NCBI RefSeq assembly: GCF_024139115.2
Contig: NW_026943403.1
Location: 1 to 64,000, forward strand
Length of the DNA: 64,000 bases
Source of the DNA: Armigeres subalbatus
Taxonomy: Eukaryota > Arthropoda > Insecta > Diptera > Culicidae
Direction of reading: 5' to 3'
Position numbers and translations under genes: made by a program. The notes under the pieces are model-generated. The model was given only the letters and a program-made list of their open reading frames with translations, did not search any database and was not told the DNA's origin. Below, one piece after another: positions 36,379-46,708 of this stretch. The stretch's first letter is position 1, and each line of letters starts with the position of its first letter.

Positions 36379-38468
36379 TATAACCGTACGACCCGGCCGC
36401 GCCTTCCGAAAGGATTAGCGGATGGTTTAAGCGCCACTCCTAATGGAGACCATCCACCTGTTTTAGGGTTGCCCGGCCTAAGACCTTTCAGGGGAAAGGG
36501 TTATTATTTTCCAATAATGGAAGGAAAGCGCGAAGATCGACAGGCTATAGGGATTCCAAAGAAAATTACTCCCCCTTCGAAACACGCTCGATCATTAAGA
36601 AGAGCAAAACAATCTAGTTGAAGGCAGAATATTCGCTTACAGTCGTTATCATCATCGGTTGGCTATAACAGCTCACCCTGATCTGATCTAGAAAGGATGG
36701 AGAGTATCCGTCGGTTGGATTCAGGGCCAACCTCCCCAGTAAAACAATCTCTAAGAAAAACCTACAAAATAAACGAAACCGAGTGACATAAAAACCTCCT
36801 CTACATTACCTCTTCTCGTCCAGTGCATCAACTCAAGCCGGTTTGTCTAGAGTACCCTTATTGCGTTTATTCACATCCAACAAACAATACATCTGCAGTT
36901 CAATTTAATTATTTATTTCGTAGGCCTACAATCATTAATCCAAAATCTCTCTCTCTCTCTTCTCCTCTAATTCTATTCGCTTCTCATTATCTTCCACTAT
37001 CGTTCTATTCTCCTATCACGTGCTTAATTGTGCGGTGTGGGCATTCACATTCTGTGATCGGCTAACAAAGAAAGAGCCTCTCACGGCCACGCATCACCAA
37101 CCAAAATTGGGAGCAGGCAAAACCAAACGATTCTTCACCAAGCTTGCTTGGGCGATTTAATTTGCATGCATGCGTTTGTTCTACTCACGGACCATCTGTA
37201 TTATTGTTGCTGTTGTACTCACGACGGGGACGCTGCTATCGGTCGCTTGCTGGACGATGCTGTTGGCTGGTCGACGATCGGTGCGGTGCCGCAGGCGAGC
37301 TGAAGAGAGGACGACGCCTACACACGTGCTCCACGTGCTGACGGAGAGGGTGACGCTTACCCACGGCTCATCTCAACGATGCCGGTCTCTTACACCACGG
37401 TCGCGGTGCGCGCTCTGTTGCAGTTCCTTCTTCTACTACGCTACGGAATTACTTCATGCGCCGACGGCGCCTCGCCAGTGAAATGTGAGCTTGGCTGCTG
37501 TTGCTGCTGCGCTCTCGGTCGTCACCGACAGCGGGAAAACGGTTGCTGTTGCTGCTGACTTGCTTTGCCTTCGCCCTGCCTGGGCGCGAAAATGTCGATC
37601 GCGGCCCCTTCCGGCAAAGTGGACCGCCGGGAAACTTTGAAGCTGCAAGGTGGGGTCAGGAGTAGTCGCTGGCTAAAACCTGTGAGGTGACGGGTCTCCG
37701 GCACACTTGCCACAACTCTGGGAAAGAAACGTGTTTCCCACGCTATTACCATCACACTAAGAAGCACATTATATAGCACGTGATTTACCTGTTTTACGCT
37801 CCACACTCGCACACTACCTACTGCTAGCACGTTTGATTGATCGCACGATAGTTCGATCGACTTACTTTTTAGCTATGAGAGAGAAGTTTTAACTTGAATT
37901 AGTAAGTTCAAAGGGCCTCCATGTCACTATTGCTCTACCTTACAAATCACCTCACGACGCGAAACTAAATCGGACAACTCCTGCCTCTTCCACAATCCAG
38001 ATCAAAGTGAACGAGTCACAGTCAAGAATCCTCAGATTAAATGTAAGATTGTCCTAATTCTTAGCCTTCGGTTTCGACCTCACGAAGTCCCTAGATCGCA
38101 TTTCCTCCTAACGATCGAAGTGCAGGAAGCAATTAATCCATTCGGATCGCAGCCTACTTTGCCTGCCGATCTTTCCCGAAATCAAAGAGGCTTTGTTGGG
38201 ATTTTCCCCAGGTGGATGGTCACTACCCGACCCGTGACGTAATCACACGCGCTCGCCACATGGTAGGCACGTTGATCTAGAACGTTCTGAGCGTTCTGCG
38301 AGCGTGAGAGAATAAAAGAGCTTTTGAAACGCGGTACAACGGACTGCTAATCTTTAATAAATTTGTTAAACTATTTACAAAAACTATTAATTAAACTACT
38401 TTTTATATTTCAATTATTAAATTATACAAAATATTTACAACTCTGTAACGGACCGAATGGCCGTTACA
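36379..38468 (-). repeat. 5' LTR of the gypsy element
   Basis: 2,090-bp partner of 23785-25873. It ends on the plus strand in ATGGCCGTTACA, followed by AGCT and the rest of the interrupted M3 cassette. Confidence 0.93.
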
Positions 38469-38472
38469 AGCT

Positions 38473-38966
38473 CAACGATCATTTCGACATCTGGTGGTCG
38501 TCACAAGAACCACGAAAAAAGTGTCGTTGGCCAAAAAAGTGCATTGGCAGCATACGGAGGGAGTACGATTTTCGCATTTTCTGGATAATCCAACCATTTA
38601 TGAAAGCTGGAATAGTCGCAAATTGGAAGAAAATTTTGTTTTCTTTGGGATGAGCTTCCATCCGGTGGGTGCTTGCATATAATTTTTCCGATTAAATAGC
38701 ACAGCTCCTGCAGTGCCTCCACCGCACTATTTTGGTTATGAACTCCCGGATTTTTAATTCGCGGCTTATTTGGTGGGATTCGTCTTCAACAGCTGCTTAA
38801 AGACTGTAAGAAGCCATTGCCAGTGGAAAACATGTGACAATATACCAAAAAATTAAGTAAATTTGATGGAGAAAATTTGATTTTGAATGTAAATAATCGC
38901 TTCTGATGACTTTTCTCCCAAACTCTCGCAGCGCACTCTACCACTGGATCCTTCTCGAATTCGCCT
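38473..38966 (+). mobile_element. M3 cassette, right part after gypsy insertion
   Basis: Continues the M3 started at 23765-23784; CAACGATCATTTCGACATCT follows the AGCT duplication. It ends TTCGCCTT against the next cassette, where the usual AT joint reads TTAA. With the gypsy removed, this M3 is about 515 bp. Confidence 0.88.
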
Positions 38967-38967
38967 T

Positions 38968-39561
38968 AAGGCAAAGACAAAGGTGCTGTTTGATGGTGTT
39001 GATTTGCGTGGGAGAGCTATCAGATTCGTCAAATCGTCGTTTGAATCTTTGTTTACAAAAGCAGATAAGTCGTTTTGAAAATTTTGTCTTGAAAGGTGCT
39101 GTTTGAACGAGATGGCGCCACGACATTTAAAGTAAAATGAATTTCCTTGTATGGACAAATCATTCGTTCTCATCAACTACGCATCGCATCAATATGAAAG
39201 CTAGGTCAAAAAGCAACAAATAATTTTTAGATTTTTCGTACCCACGGCTTGTTTTACAGTTCTAAACAATAAAAGAGATTTCATTGTATCTCCATACTAA
39301 ATTCTAGCTGTATACTTTCAATAGGAGATCGTCAGTTGCGTTCTAGCAAAAATTCCGCTTGAGGCCCTTCCTAAATATTTTAACAACAGCCACTACACCT
39401 GACGGTATAATCGCAATATTTCCATTATCAGGCGACAGGTGGTGTTGCTGTGTGTTTGTATCAATGTAATATTGCATATACACTAGTGGCATCTGCTGTT
39501 CGATATCGTAAGCTTTCAATGTTCCTTCCACACACACGAGGTGGAGAACAGTCTTGAAGAA
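38968..39561. mobile_element. M2 (inverted) joined to flipped M1
   Basis: M2 reads in reverse (AAGGCAAAGACAAAGG to GTATACTTTCA). It joins M1 at AT (39321-39322), but M1 (39323-39561) is in the opposite orientation to every other M2-M1 pair. M2 also holds a 100-bp half-hairpin (38994-39093) flanked by 13-bp direct copies of AGGTGCTGTTTGA. Confidence 0.85.
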
Positions 39562-39563
39562 AT

Positions 39564-41547
39564 AGGCGAATTTGAGTAAAGCTCATCGATCATTTCGACA
39601 TCTGGTGGTCGTCACAAGAACCACGAAAAAAGTGTCGTTGGCCAAAAAAATGCATTGGCAGCATACGGAGGGAGAACGATTTTCGCGTTTTCTGGTTAAA
39701 CCAACCATTTATGAAAGCTGAAATAGTCGCAAATAAGGCAAAGACAAAGGTGCTGTTTGAACGAGATGGCGCCACAACATTTAAAGTAAAATGAATTTCC
39801 TTGTATGGACAAATCATCCGTTCTCATTAACTACGCATCGCATCAATACGAAACCTAGGTCAAAAAGCAACAAATATTTTTTAGATTTTTTGTTCCCACG
39901 ACTTGTTTTACAGTTCTAAACAATAAAAGAGATTTCATTGTACCTCCATACTAAATTCTAGCTGTATACTTTCAATTTCTTCAAGACTGTTCTCCACCTC
40001 GTGTGTGTGGAAGGAACATTGAAAGCTTACGATATCGAACAGCAGATGTCACTAGTGTATATGCAATATTACATTGATACAAACACACAGCAACACCACC
40101 TGTCGCCTGATAATGGAAATATTGCAATTATACCGTCAGGTGTAGTGGCTGTTGTTAAAATATTTAGGAAGGGCCTCAAGCGGAATTTTTGCTAGAACGC
40201 AACTGACGATCTCCTATAGGCGAATTTGAGTAAAGCTCATCGATCATTTCGACATCTGGTGGTCGTCACAAGAACCACGAAAAAAGTGTCGTTGGCCAAA
40301 AAAGTGCATTGGCAGCATACGTAGGGAGTACGATTTTCGCGTTTTCTGGTTTATGCAACCATTTATGAAAGCTGAAATAGTCGCAAATTGGAAGAAAATT
40401 TTGTTTTCTTTGGGATGAGCTTCCGTCCGGGGGGTGCTTGCATATGATTTTTCCGATTAAATAGCACATCTCTCACCGCACTATCTTGGTTATGAATTCC
40501 CGGATTTTTAATTCGCGGCTTATTTGGGTGGGATTTGTCTTTAATAGCTGCTTGAAGAATGTATAAAGCCATTGCCAGTGGAAAACATGTGACAATATAC
40601 CAAAAAGTGAAGTAAATTTTATGGAGAAATTTTGATTTTGAATGTAAATAATGGCTTCTGACGACTTTTCTCCCAAACTCTCGCAGCGCACTCTACCACT
40701 GGGTCCTTCTCGAATTCGCCTATAGGAGATCGTCAGTTGCATTCTAGCAAAAATTCCGCTTGAGGCCCTTCCTAAATATTTTAACAACAGCCACTACACC
40801 TGATGGTATAATTGCAATATTTCCATTATCAGGCGACAGGTGGTGTTGCTGTGTGTTTGTATCAACGTAATATTGCATATACACTAGTGACATCTGCTGT
40901 TCGATATCGTAAGCTTTCAATGTTCCTTCCACACACACGAGGTGGAGAACAGTCTTGAAGAAATTGAAAGTATACAGCTAAAATTTAGTATGGAGATACA
41001 ATGAAATCTCTTTATTGTTTAGAACTGTAAAATAAGTCGTGGGAACAAAAATCTAAAAATTATTTGTTGCTTTTTGACCTAGGTTTCATATTGATGCGAT
41101 GCGTAGTTAATGAGAACGGGTGATTTGTCCATACAAGGAAATTTATTTTACTTTAAATGTTGTGGCGCCATCTCGTTCAAACAGCACCTTTGTTCTTTTG
41201 CCTTTATTGGAAGAAAATTTTGTTTTCTTTTGGGATGAGCTTTCATCCGGTGGGTGCTTGCATACATTTTTCCGATTAAATAGCACATCTCTTGCAGTGT
41301 CTCCAACCGCACTATCTTGGTTATGGATTCCTGGATTTTTAATTCGCGGCTTATTTGGGTGGGATTTGTCTTTAATAGCTGCTTGAAGAATGTATAAAGC
41401 CATTGCCAGTGGAAAACATGACAATATACCAAAAAGTGAAGCAAATTTTATGGAGAAATTTTGATTTTGAATGTAAATAATGGCTTTGACGACTTTTCCC
41501 AAACTCTCGCAGCGCACTCTACCACTGGGTCCTTCTCGAATTCGCCT
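39564..41547 (+). mobile_element. M3 cassette split by a composite insertion
   Basis: The first part (39564-39732) ends GTCGCAA and the second (41208-41547) starts TGGAAG. Intact M3 copies read GTCGCAAATTGGAAG, so the insertion used the internal AT and duplicated it (39733-39734, 41206-41207). M3 is bounded by AT outside at both ends. Confidence 0.9.
39735..41205. mobile_element. Composite: inverted M2-M1 arms around an M3
   Basis: Order: M2 inverted (39735-39974), M1 inverted (39977-40215), M3 (40218-40721), M1 (40724-40962), M2 (40965-41205), every joint being AT. The two arms of about 480 bp are near-identical inverted copies. Without the M3 the centre would be the palindrome GATCTCCT-AT-AGGAGATC. 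The whole block sits in another M3 with AT on both sides, as if it moved as one unit. Confidence 0.88.
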
Positions 41548-41549
41548 AT

Positions 41550-42543
41550 TGAAAGTATACAGCTAGAATTTAGTATGGAGGTACAATGAAATCTCTTTAT
41601 TGTTTAGAACTGTAAAACAAGTCGGGAACAAAAATCTAAAAATTATTTGTTGCTTTTTGACCTAGGTTTCATATTGATGCGATGCGTAGTTAATGAGAAC
41701 GGATGATTTGTCCATACAAGGAAATTCATTTTACTTTAAATGTTGTGGCGCCATCTCGTTCAAACAGCACCTTTGTCTTTGCCTTATAGGCGAATTCGAG
41801 AAGGACCCAGTGGTAGAGTGCGCTGCGAGAGTTTGGGAGAAAAGTCGTCAGAAGCCATTATTTACATTCAAAATCAAAATTTCTCCATAAAATTTACTTC
41901 ACTTTTTGGTATATTGTCACATGTTTTCCACTGGCAATGGCTTTATACATTCTTCAAGCAGCTATTAAAGACAAATCCCACCCAAATAAGCCGCGAATTA
42001 AAAATCCGGGAATCCATAACCAAGATAGTGCGGTGGAGACACTGCAAGAGATGTGCTATTTAATCGGAAAAATCATATGCAAGCACCCACCGGATGAAAG
42101 CTCATCCCAAAGAAAACAAAATTTTCTTCCAATTTGCGACTATTTCAGCTTTCATAAATGGTTGTATAAACCAGAAAACGCGAAAATCGTTCTCCCTCCG
42201 TATGCTGCCAATGCATTTTTTTGGCCAACGACACTTTTTTCGTGGTTCTTGTGACGACCACCAGATGTCGAAATGATCGATGAGCTTTACTCAAATTCGC
42301 CTATTTCTTCAAGACTGTTTTCCACCTCGTGTGCGTGGAAGGAACATCGGAAACTTACGATATCGAACAGCAGATGTCACTAGTGTATATGCAATATTGC
42401 ATTGATACACACACGTAGCAACACCATCTGTCGCCTGATAATGGAAATATTGCAATTATACCATCAGGTGTAGTGGCTGTTGTTAAAATGTTTTGAAAGG
42501 GCCTCAAGCGGAATTTTTGCTAGAATGCAACTGACGACCTCCT
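41550..42543. mobile_element. M2, M3 (inverted), M1 (inverted) cassettes
   Basis: M2 41550-41785, inverted M3 41788-42302 and inverted M1 42305-42543, joined at AT (41548-41549, 41786-41787, 42303-42304) and ending at AT 42544-42545. M2 and M1 are separated here, so each can occur without the other. The inverted M3 holds a 105-codon frame (41937-42254) ending LFSWFL, unassigned. This M1 copy has a stop in the frame that is open elsewhere. Confidence 0.88.
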
Positions 42544-42668
42544 ATTCATAACATAAATGGAACTCAATTAAAAAATAATTGATTTTTTTACGTATACGAA
42601 TCATTGTTTCGTGTAACATGCTCGCAAGATGGTGGTAGAGGAGGTAAGCGATGGATTTTTTAGTAAAT

Positions 42669-43476
42669 GAGGGACCGACTGTTTACTTCGATAACATTTA
42701 CTTCCAGGTGCAGCAGCCGTAAAAGTGTAGACAACAACCTTCCTTACACCATGTTTACGGTACTGTCACTGAGTGGCGCTACCGGCGTTTCTATCTGTGT
42801 TGTTAAGCCTGCTACTCTATTGCGAGAACAGAGAAAACTTCTATTTTTGCGGAGCAAAGAAGAAGAAGAAGACTGAGTGTCGGAAACTTCAAATGACATG
42901 CACTATGCGAAAAGTGATGATATTCCTTGATATCAAGAATATTCGAGAAGTCTAAAATGTTTCAAAATCGCATAAAAACGTTCCGAAATGCCTTGAAAAT
43001 ATCATAAAACTTATTTAAAATATAAAGCGGCATGTAACACTCTGTTTAAAGTTACATATTTTCTTTGATTTCAATAATCAACATTCACACCAAAAAATCA
43101 ACCAACATTATTTTCCGTGCCTCAAGTGATTTGACGTTTGCGGAACAACATTCCGACGGTCGACCGTCGGACCCTCGTTCGAATGTTTCTATCTTCTCGC
43201 ACTATGTTCTGAGATTTACGCAATTTTCACCATGAGCTCATGGAAGAATGATAGTTGGAAATCGATAAAATGTATGGGGAAAGCAAGTATTTTGAAAATT
43301 TATGGAAAATGGTGGTGTTTTAGAAGAAAATAGTGATAAGGAATGAAGTATGAGGTGAAAAGATTATCTCCTGCACTTAGTTTGCACTGATTAGTAGTCT
43401 AATAGTGATGAAATTTCGATTTTACTACCATTGAAAAAACGCCATCTCTTGCAATAATCGTTTTGACTGGTACCTT
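42669..43476. mobile_element. AAGGGACC-family MITE, third copy
   Basis: Starts GAGGGACCGACTG and ends ACTGGTACCTT, with AT at 42667-42668 and 43477-43478. Same orientation as 15395-15806. Confidence 0.85.
42821..43201. mobile_element. TGCGAGAA MITE with CTAT duplication
   Basis: Starts TGCGAGAACAGAG and ends TCTATCTTCTCGCA. CTAT lies at 42817-42820 and 43202-43205. The copy at 5991-6366 gives the empty site (inverse of CTACTCTATGTTCTGAG). It is 381 bp, contains the small palindrome CCGACGGTCGACCGTCGG near 43153, and has no coding. Confidence 0.85.
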
Positions 43477-43509
43477 ATTGTTCAAGCTGTTACGTCTGTT
43501 TGTCTGTGG

Positions 43510-43561
43510 GTAAAAAGTTATCACAACATGGCGAGTGCAGCTTCAACGTCTGTTCTCTGTG
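43510..43561. mobile_element. CACAGA MITE fragment
   Basis: Right-end 52 bp of the short-form MITE (GTAAAAAGTTATCACAACAT to TTCTCTGTG) abutting the preceding element. Confidence 0.8.
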
Positions 43562-43815
43562 ATTCTTGGATCTTCCCATCGTCTGTTTGTATATGTTTTC
43601 GCTCAGATTGCAAGATTCACAACCAGAGGCGCAAGCACGGCAAAGTGATTTTTTTTTTTTAATTTTCGAGCGCCCCTCTAATCCAATATCCAATGTCATT
43701 TTGTGCTGTCAAAAAATTCTTCATCTGCCAAACGCGTTCCTTCCTTTCTCTTTATGCCGTTCGATCCAGAAAAACTTTGCCATTTTAAAGACTTTTAATT
43801 TTTTTGCTTGTAAAA

Positions 43816-44635
43816 ATGGTACATTACGTGAAAATGGAGGACGGCAAAGTAATGCCTATTCAGGACATGCTGAAAAGCATTGAACGGTTAGTATTATAAT
43901 TATAAGAATCAATGTTTAAAGCTGCCTTGAATTCTAACCTCCATTTCAATTTGTTTACGTCGTTGTTTTCCCATCAGCTACAATCCAGAACATCTGAAAG
44001 TAATCGAAGCCTATGTCGAGGAACAAGCTCGGGACAATCAATACGATCTGGAAGCAAATTTGGCTTGTTCTTAAGCTGTACCAGTTCAACCTCAGCTGAT
44101 GAACTTGGACGTCACTTATGTGATTCTGCTGAAAGCTTTGACGAACTTTCCCCATACGGATTTTGTCCTGTGCAAATGTCTGTTGCTTCCGGCCCAAAAT
44201 GAATGACGATACGGTCAAGGAAATCATCTACTTGGCGGATATTTTAGAGAAGTGCGATTTCACCCTGTTTTGGTCTTGCAGCCAAGAACCCACCGTTCTT
44301 CAAGAAAATCAGCGGATTCTTCGATTCGATTCGGAAGTTTGTGTGTCACGTTGTGGGCATCACTTTCCAGTCCATCGAGAAGCAATATCTGGTGCGGCTG
44401 CTTGGAGACGTTGACGGTGAGAGCAATACGCAACTAATGTTGGAATTTGTAATGAAATGTGTCGTCTCGATGTTTTCAGATAATGTCCTCCGTGCATGGG
44501 TGAAGAAGAACAACTGGAAAGAAGATGGACAATATGTTACGGTGGCAGTACAGGAAGGCAAACATCAAGACAAAGCACATTACGGAGAAGATTGACTTCG
44601 AGAACCTCGGCCCGCTGATGGCTAACTGTTTGTAG
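43816..44635 (+). pseudogene. eIF3k: eIF3 subunit k copy, intron-bearing, frameshifted
   Basis: Exon 1 (43816-43886) encodes MVHYVKMEDGKVMPIQDMLK. A GT..AG intron (43887-43977) follows, then exon 2 (43978-44416), an intron of 63 bp (44417-44479) and exon 3 (44480-44635) ending ENLGPLMANCL before a TAG. Order and length match eIF3k (about 220 residues), a PCI/HAM-type subunit of the 43S-binding eIF3 complex. Single-base insertions break the frame after LEANLA, after LLLPAQ, near FTLFW and after VAVQEG. Retained introns mean a DNA-level duplicate, not a retrocopy. Sequence error is the alternative, since all four breaks are +1. Confidence 0.85.
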
Positions 44636-45177
44636 AGTTCAAATCTGATGGATCTCTTTTGAAAGAGATCGACTGCATTCCTAGCAAGTAAAGGCAAATC
44701 AAATGAACTATAAACCGTAACGAGAACTATTGTTTGGTATTTCTGATGACTCCGACCCTTTGGTACAGAGTTTGCTGCGTAAAAGAGTGTATACGATTTT
44801 TGTAATATTAATCTGATTTCTTCCACAAACCACCGGTAAGTTACTACAAAATAAACTATGTTAAATATGGCTGAGTTCAAATCATGAGCCGGGCTAGGAA
44901 ATTGTCGGAAAGAGCATAAGTTGAAAACTGGAAGTGCTTATAAGAACTACCGTAAGCTTTGTCTCATTTCACAAATTAGCCTTGATCAAATTTTCGTTTT
45001 CGCTCTGAATCACTACTTTGGTTTCTAAAATTGATCTAAACATATTTTGGACGATACAAACTTAATTAGTAGTTTTGTCAATTATACATCTCAAATTTTT
45101 AGAATTTCATTTTAAAAGTTTTTCATTCTTTGACATTTTCAGGTCGTATGTGATATTGTAAACAAAGATTCAAACGT
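44636..45177. other. Spacer downstream of the eIF3k copy
   Basis: No element ends or coding recognised. It ends in a fragment of the AAACAAAGATTCAAACG hairpin family (about 45159-45177). Confidence 0.5.
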
Positions 45178-45423
45178 CAAGGTTAAAAGACTATTATTCT
45201 TCCATTTACTTCCACTATTCACTTTTTATGAATCAACAAACAGATACGTATTTCGTTTCCTACTTGGAAACTTCTTCAGTGTTTTGTTATTGTTATTTTG
45301 TTATAGTCGATAACAAAACACTGAAGAAGTTTCCAAGTAGGAAACGAAATACGTATCTGTTTGTTGATACATAAAAAGTGAATAGTGGAAGTAAATGGAA
45401 GAATAATAGTCTTTTAACCTTGT
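45178..45423. repeat. Hairpin MITE with 110-bp arms
   Basis: Outer ends CAAGGTTAAAAGACTATT and its complement. The arms are almost identical (GAATCAAC against GTATCAAC is the difference seen) around a loop near 45290-45312. It lies between two pieces of the AAACAAAGATTCAAACG element family. Confidence 0.9.
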
Positions 45424-45462
45424 AGCATTTCCCCTAAGAAGCTCTAAAATAATTAATCATTC

Positions 45463-45674
45463 AAACGCCGATTTGTCCAATCTGATAGCACTCCCACGCT
45501 AACCATCACTACAGACTGGTAGGGGAAGCCTTCGGCTACCTGTTGGTGGTGTTGATTTGCGTGGAAGTGCCATCAGATTGGAAATATCGACGTTTGAATC
45601 TTTGTTTACAAAATCACATACGTCCTTTTGAATAAGTACCCGAGATTTCTCGGGTACTTATTCAAAAGGACGTA
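45463..45674. repeat. Hairpin element with CCCGAGATTTCTCGGG palindrome
   Basis: An inner hairpin (CACTCCCACGC arms) is followed by GTACCCGAGATTTCTCGGGT, a perfect palindrome of about 60 bp extending to AAAAGGACGTA. The second arm is cut by the element at 45675-49066 and resumes at 49069 with TGTGATTTTGGAAACAAAG. Confidence 0.8.
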
Positions 45675-46403
45675 CCGTGCTGTGCCCTAATTCCAATCAG
45701 CGCCTAATTCCGTTCACGCAAGACAAAATAATAAATAATGAAGATTTTTTGTATAAAAATAACAGAAACATATTTTTATACTTTTTTCGGTTATATGTAT
45801 ATTGCCGTCATACGCATATTTGTCCCATGTTTGCTGGGATTTCCTATACACATGGGACAGTTATGCGTATAACGGCAGTATATGCATGAAATGAAATGAA
45901 AAGCAGCGTCATTTTCAGCGATAAATAGTGAAAATTTCAACAAAATTTGTTGATTGTTACTACAGGCGCCATTTTGACTGTTTTCATTAACCCACTTGCT
46001 AAGAACATCTGTCATAATATTCAAGCATTTTTAGGTGAAAATTTGCCTTTAATTTAAAACAAAACTGCATAACAAGATATAACAGGTAACATTGCAGTGT
46101 ATTACCTAATCGTTGTCTGTATTTTGCCGATATAAAATGCTGAAAAGTGAAAAATATCTTGACCGGAATAAGGGTACATCTAAATCAACTCGTTCCTTAT
46201 TCCGTTCGATGGGTCTGGAGCAGAGGTTCCCAAATTTTTGGATATGCGACCCACCTAGCGGGTTTCCATATTGCTTGCGACCCACCAGGTACCAAATGCA
46301 TTGATTTTGTAAAATTAGATAAAAATGAGTTCGCGTTAGATTTGACAAAATATAATAAATTGATTTATATTCCATCATTGTATTTGCCAAAATTTCGTCA
46401 ATC

Positions 46404-46640
46404 TTTTTCATTGGATTTGGATGGAATTTGAATTGAATTTGGGTTGAATTTGGATTGAATTTGAAATTTATTCAAATTGAATTTGAATTGGATTTCGATT
46501 TGATTAGGATTGGATTTTGATTGGATTTGAATTAGATTTGGATTGGATTTGAATTAGATTTGGATTGGATTTTAAATAGATTTGGATTTGATTTAGATCG
46601 GATTTGAATTGGATTAGGTTAGGATTGGTTTTGATTGCGT
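46404..46640. repeat. GGATTTGAATT-type simple repeat
   Basis: Irregular tandem units of GGATTTGAATT and GAATTTGGATT with drifting length. Confidence 0.85.
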
Positions 46641-46708
46641 TCGGGGCATACATTTGGATTGTATGAACTTCTTTCTACTTGCCCAAATATCGTATAACAT
46701 AAAAGGCC

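Larger units (their letters stand above)
23785..38468 (-). mobile_element. Ty3/gypsy retrotransposon, Osvaldo/Ulysses-like
   Basis: Direct repeats of 2.09 kb bound gag and pol remnants read on the minus strand. The target duplication is AGCT (23781-23784, 38469-38472). The interrupted sequence is an M3 cassette whose intact copies read GAGTAAAGCTCATCG, which proves the 4-bp duplication. The primer site next to the right repeat begins TGGCGCCCAAC. Without the 3.16-kb insertion in integrase the element is about 11.5 kb. Very long LTRs, a 4-bp duplication and a tRNA-Lys-type primer site match the Drosophila Osvaldo/Ulysses group; that assignment is inference. All reading frames are broken. Confidence 0.92.
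42600..43508. mobile_element. CACAGACAAAC MITE with double nested insertion
   Basis: Right end GTCTGTTTGTCTGTG at 43508. The left part (TTGTTTCGTGTAACATGC) matches the inverse of 21421-21540. The left terminus is not recovered. It is interrupted by 42669-43476, itself interrupted by 42821-43201. Confidence 0.75.
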
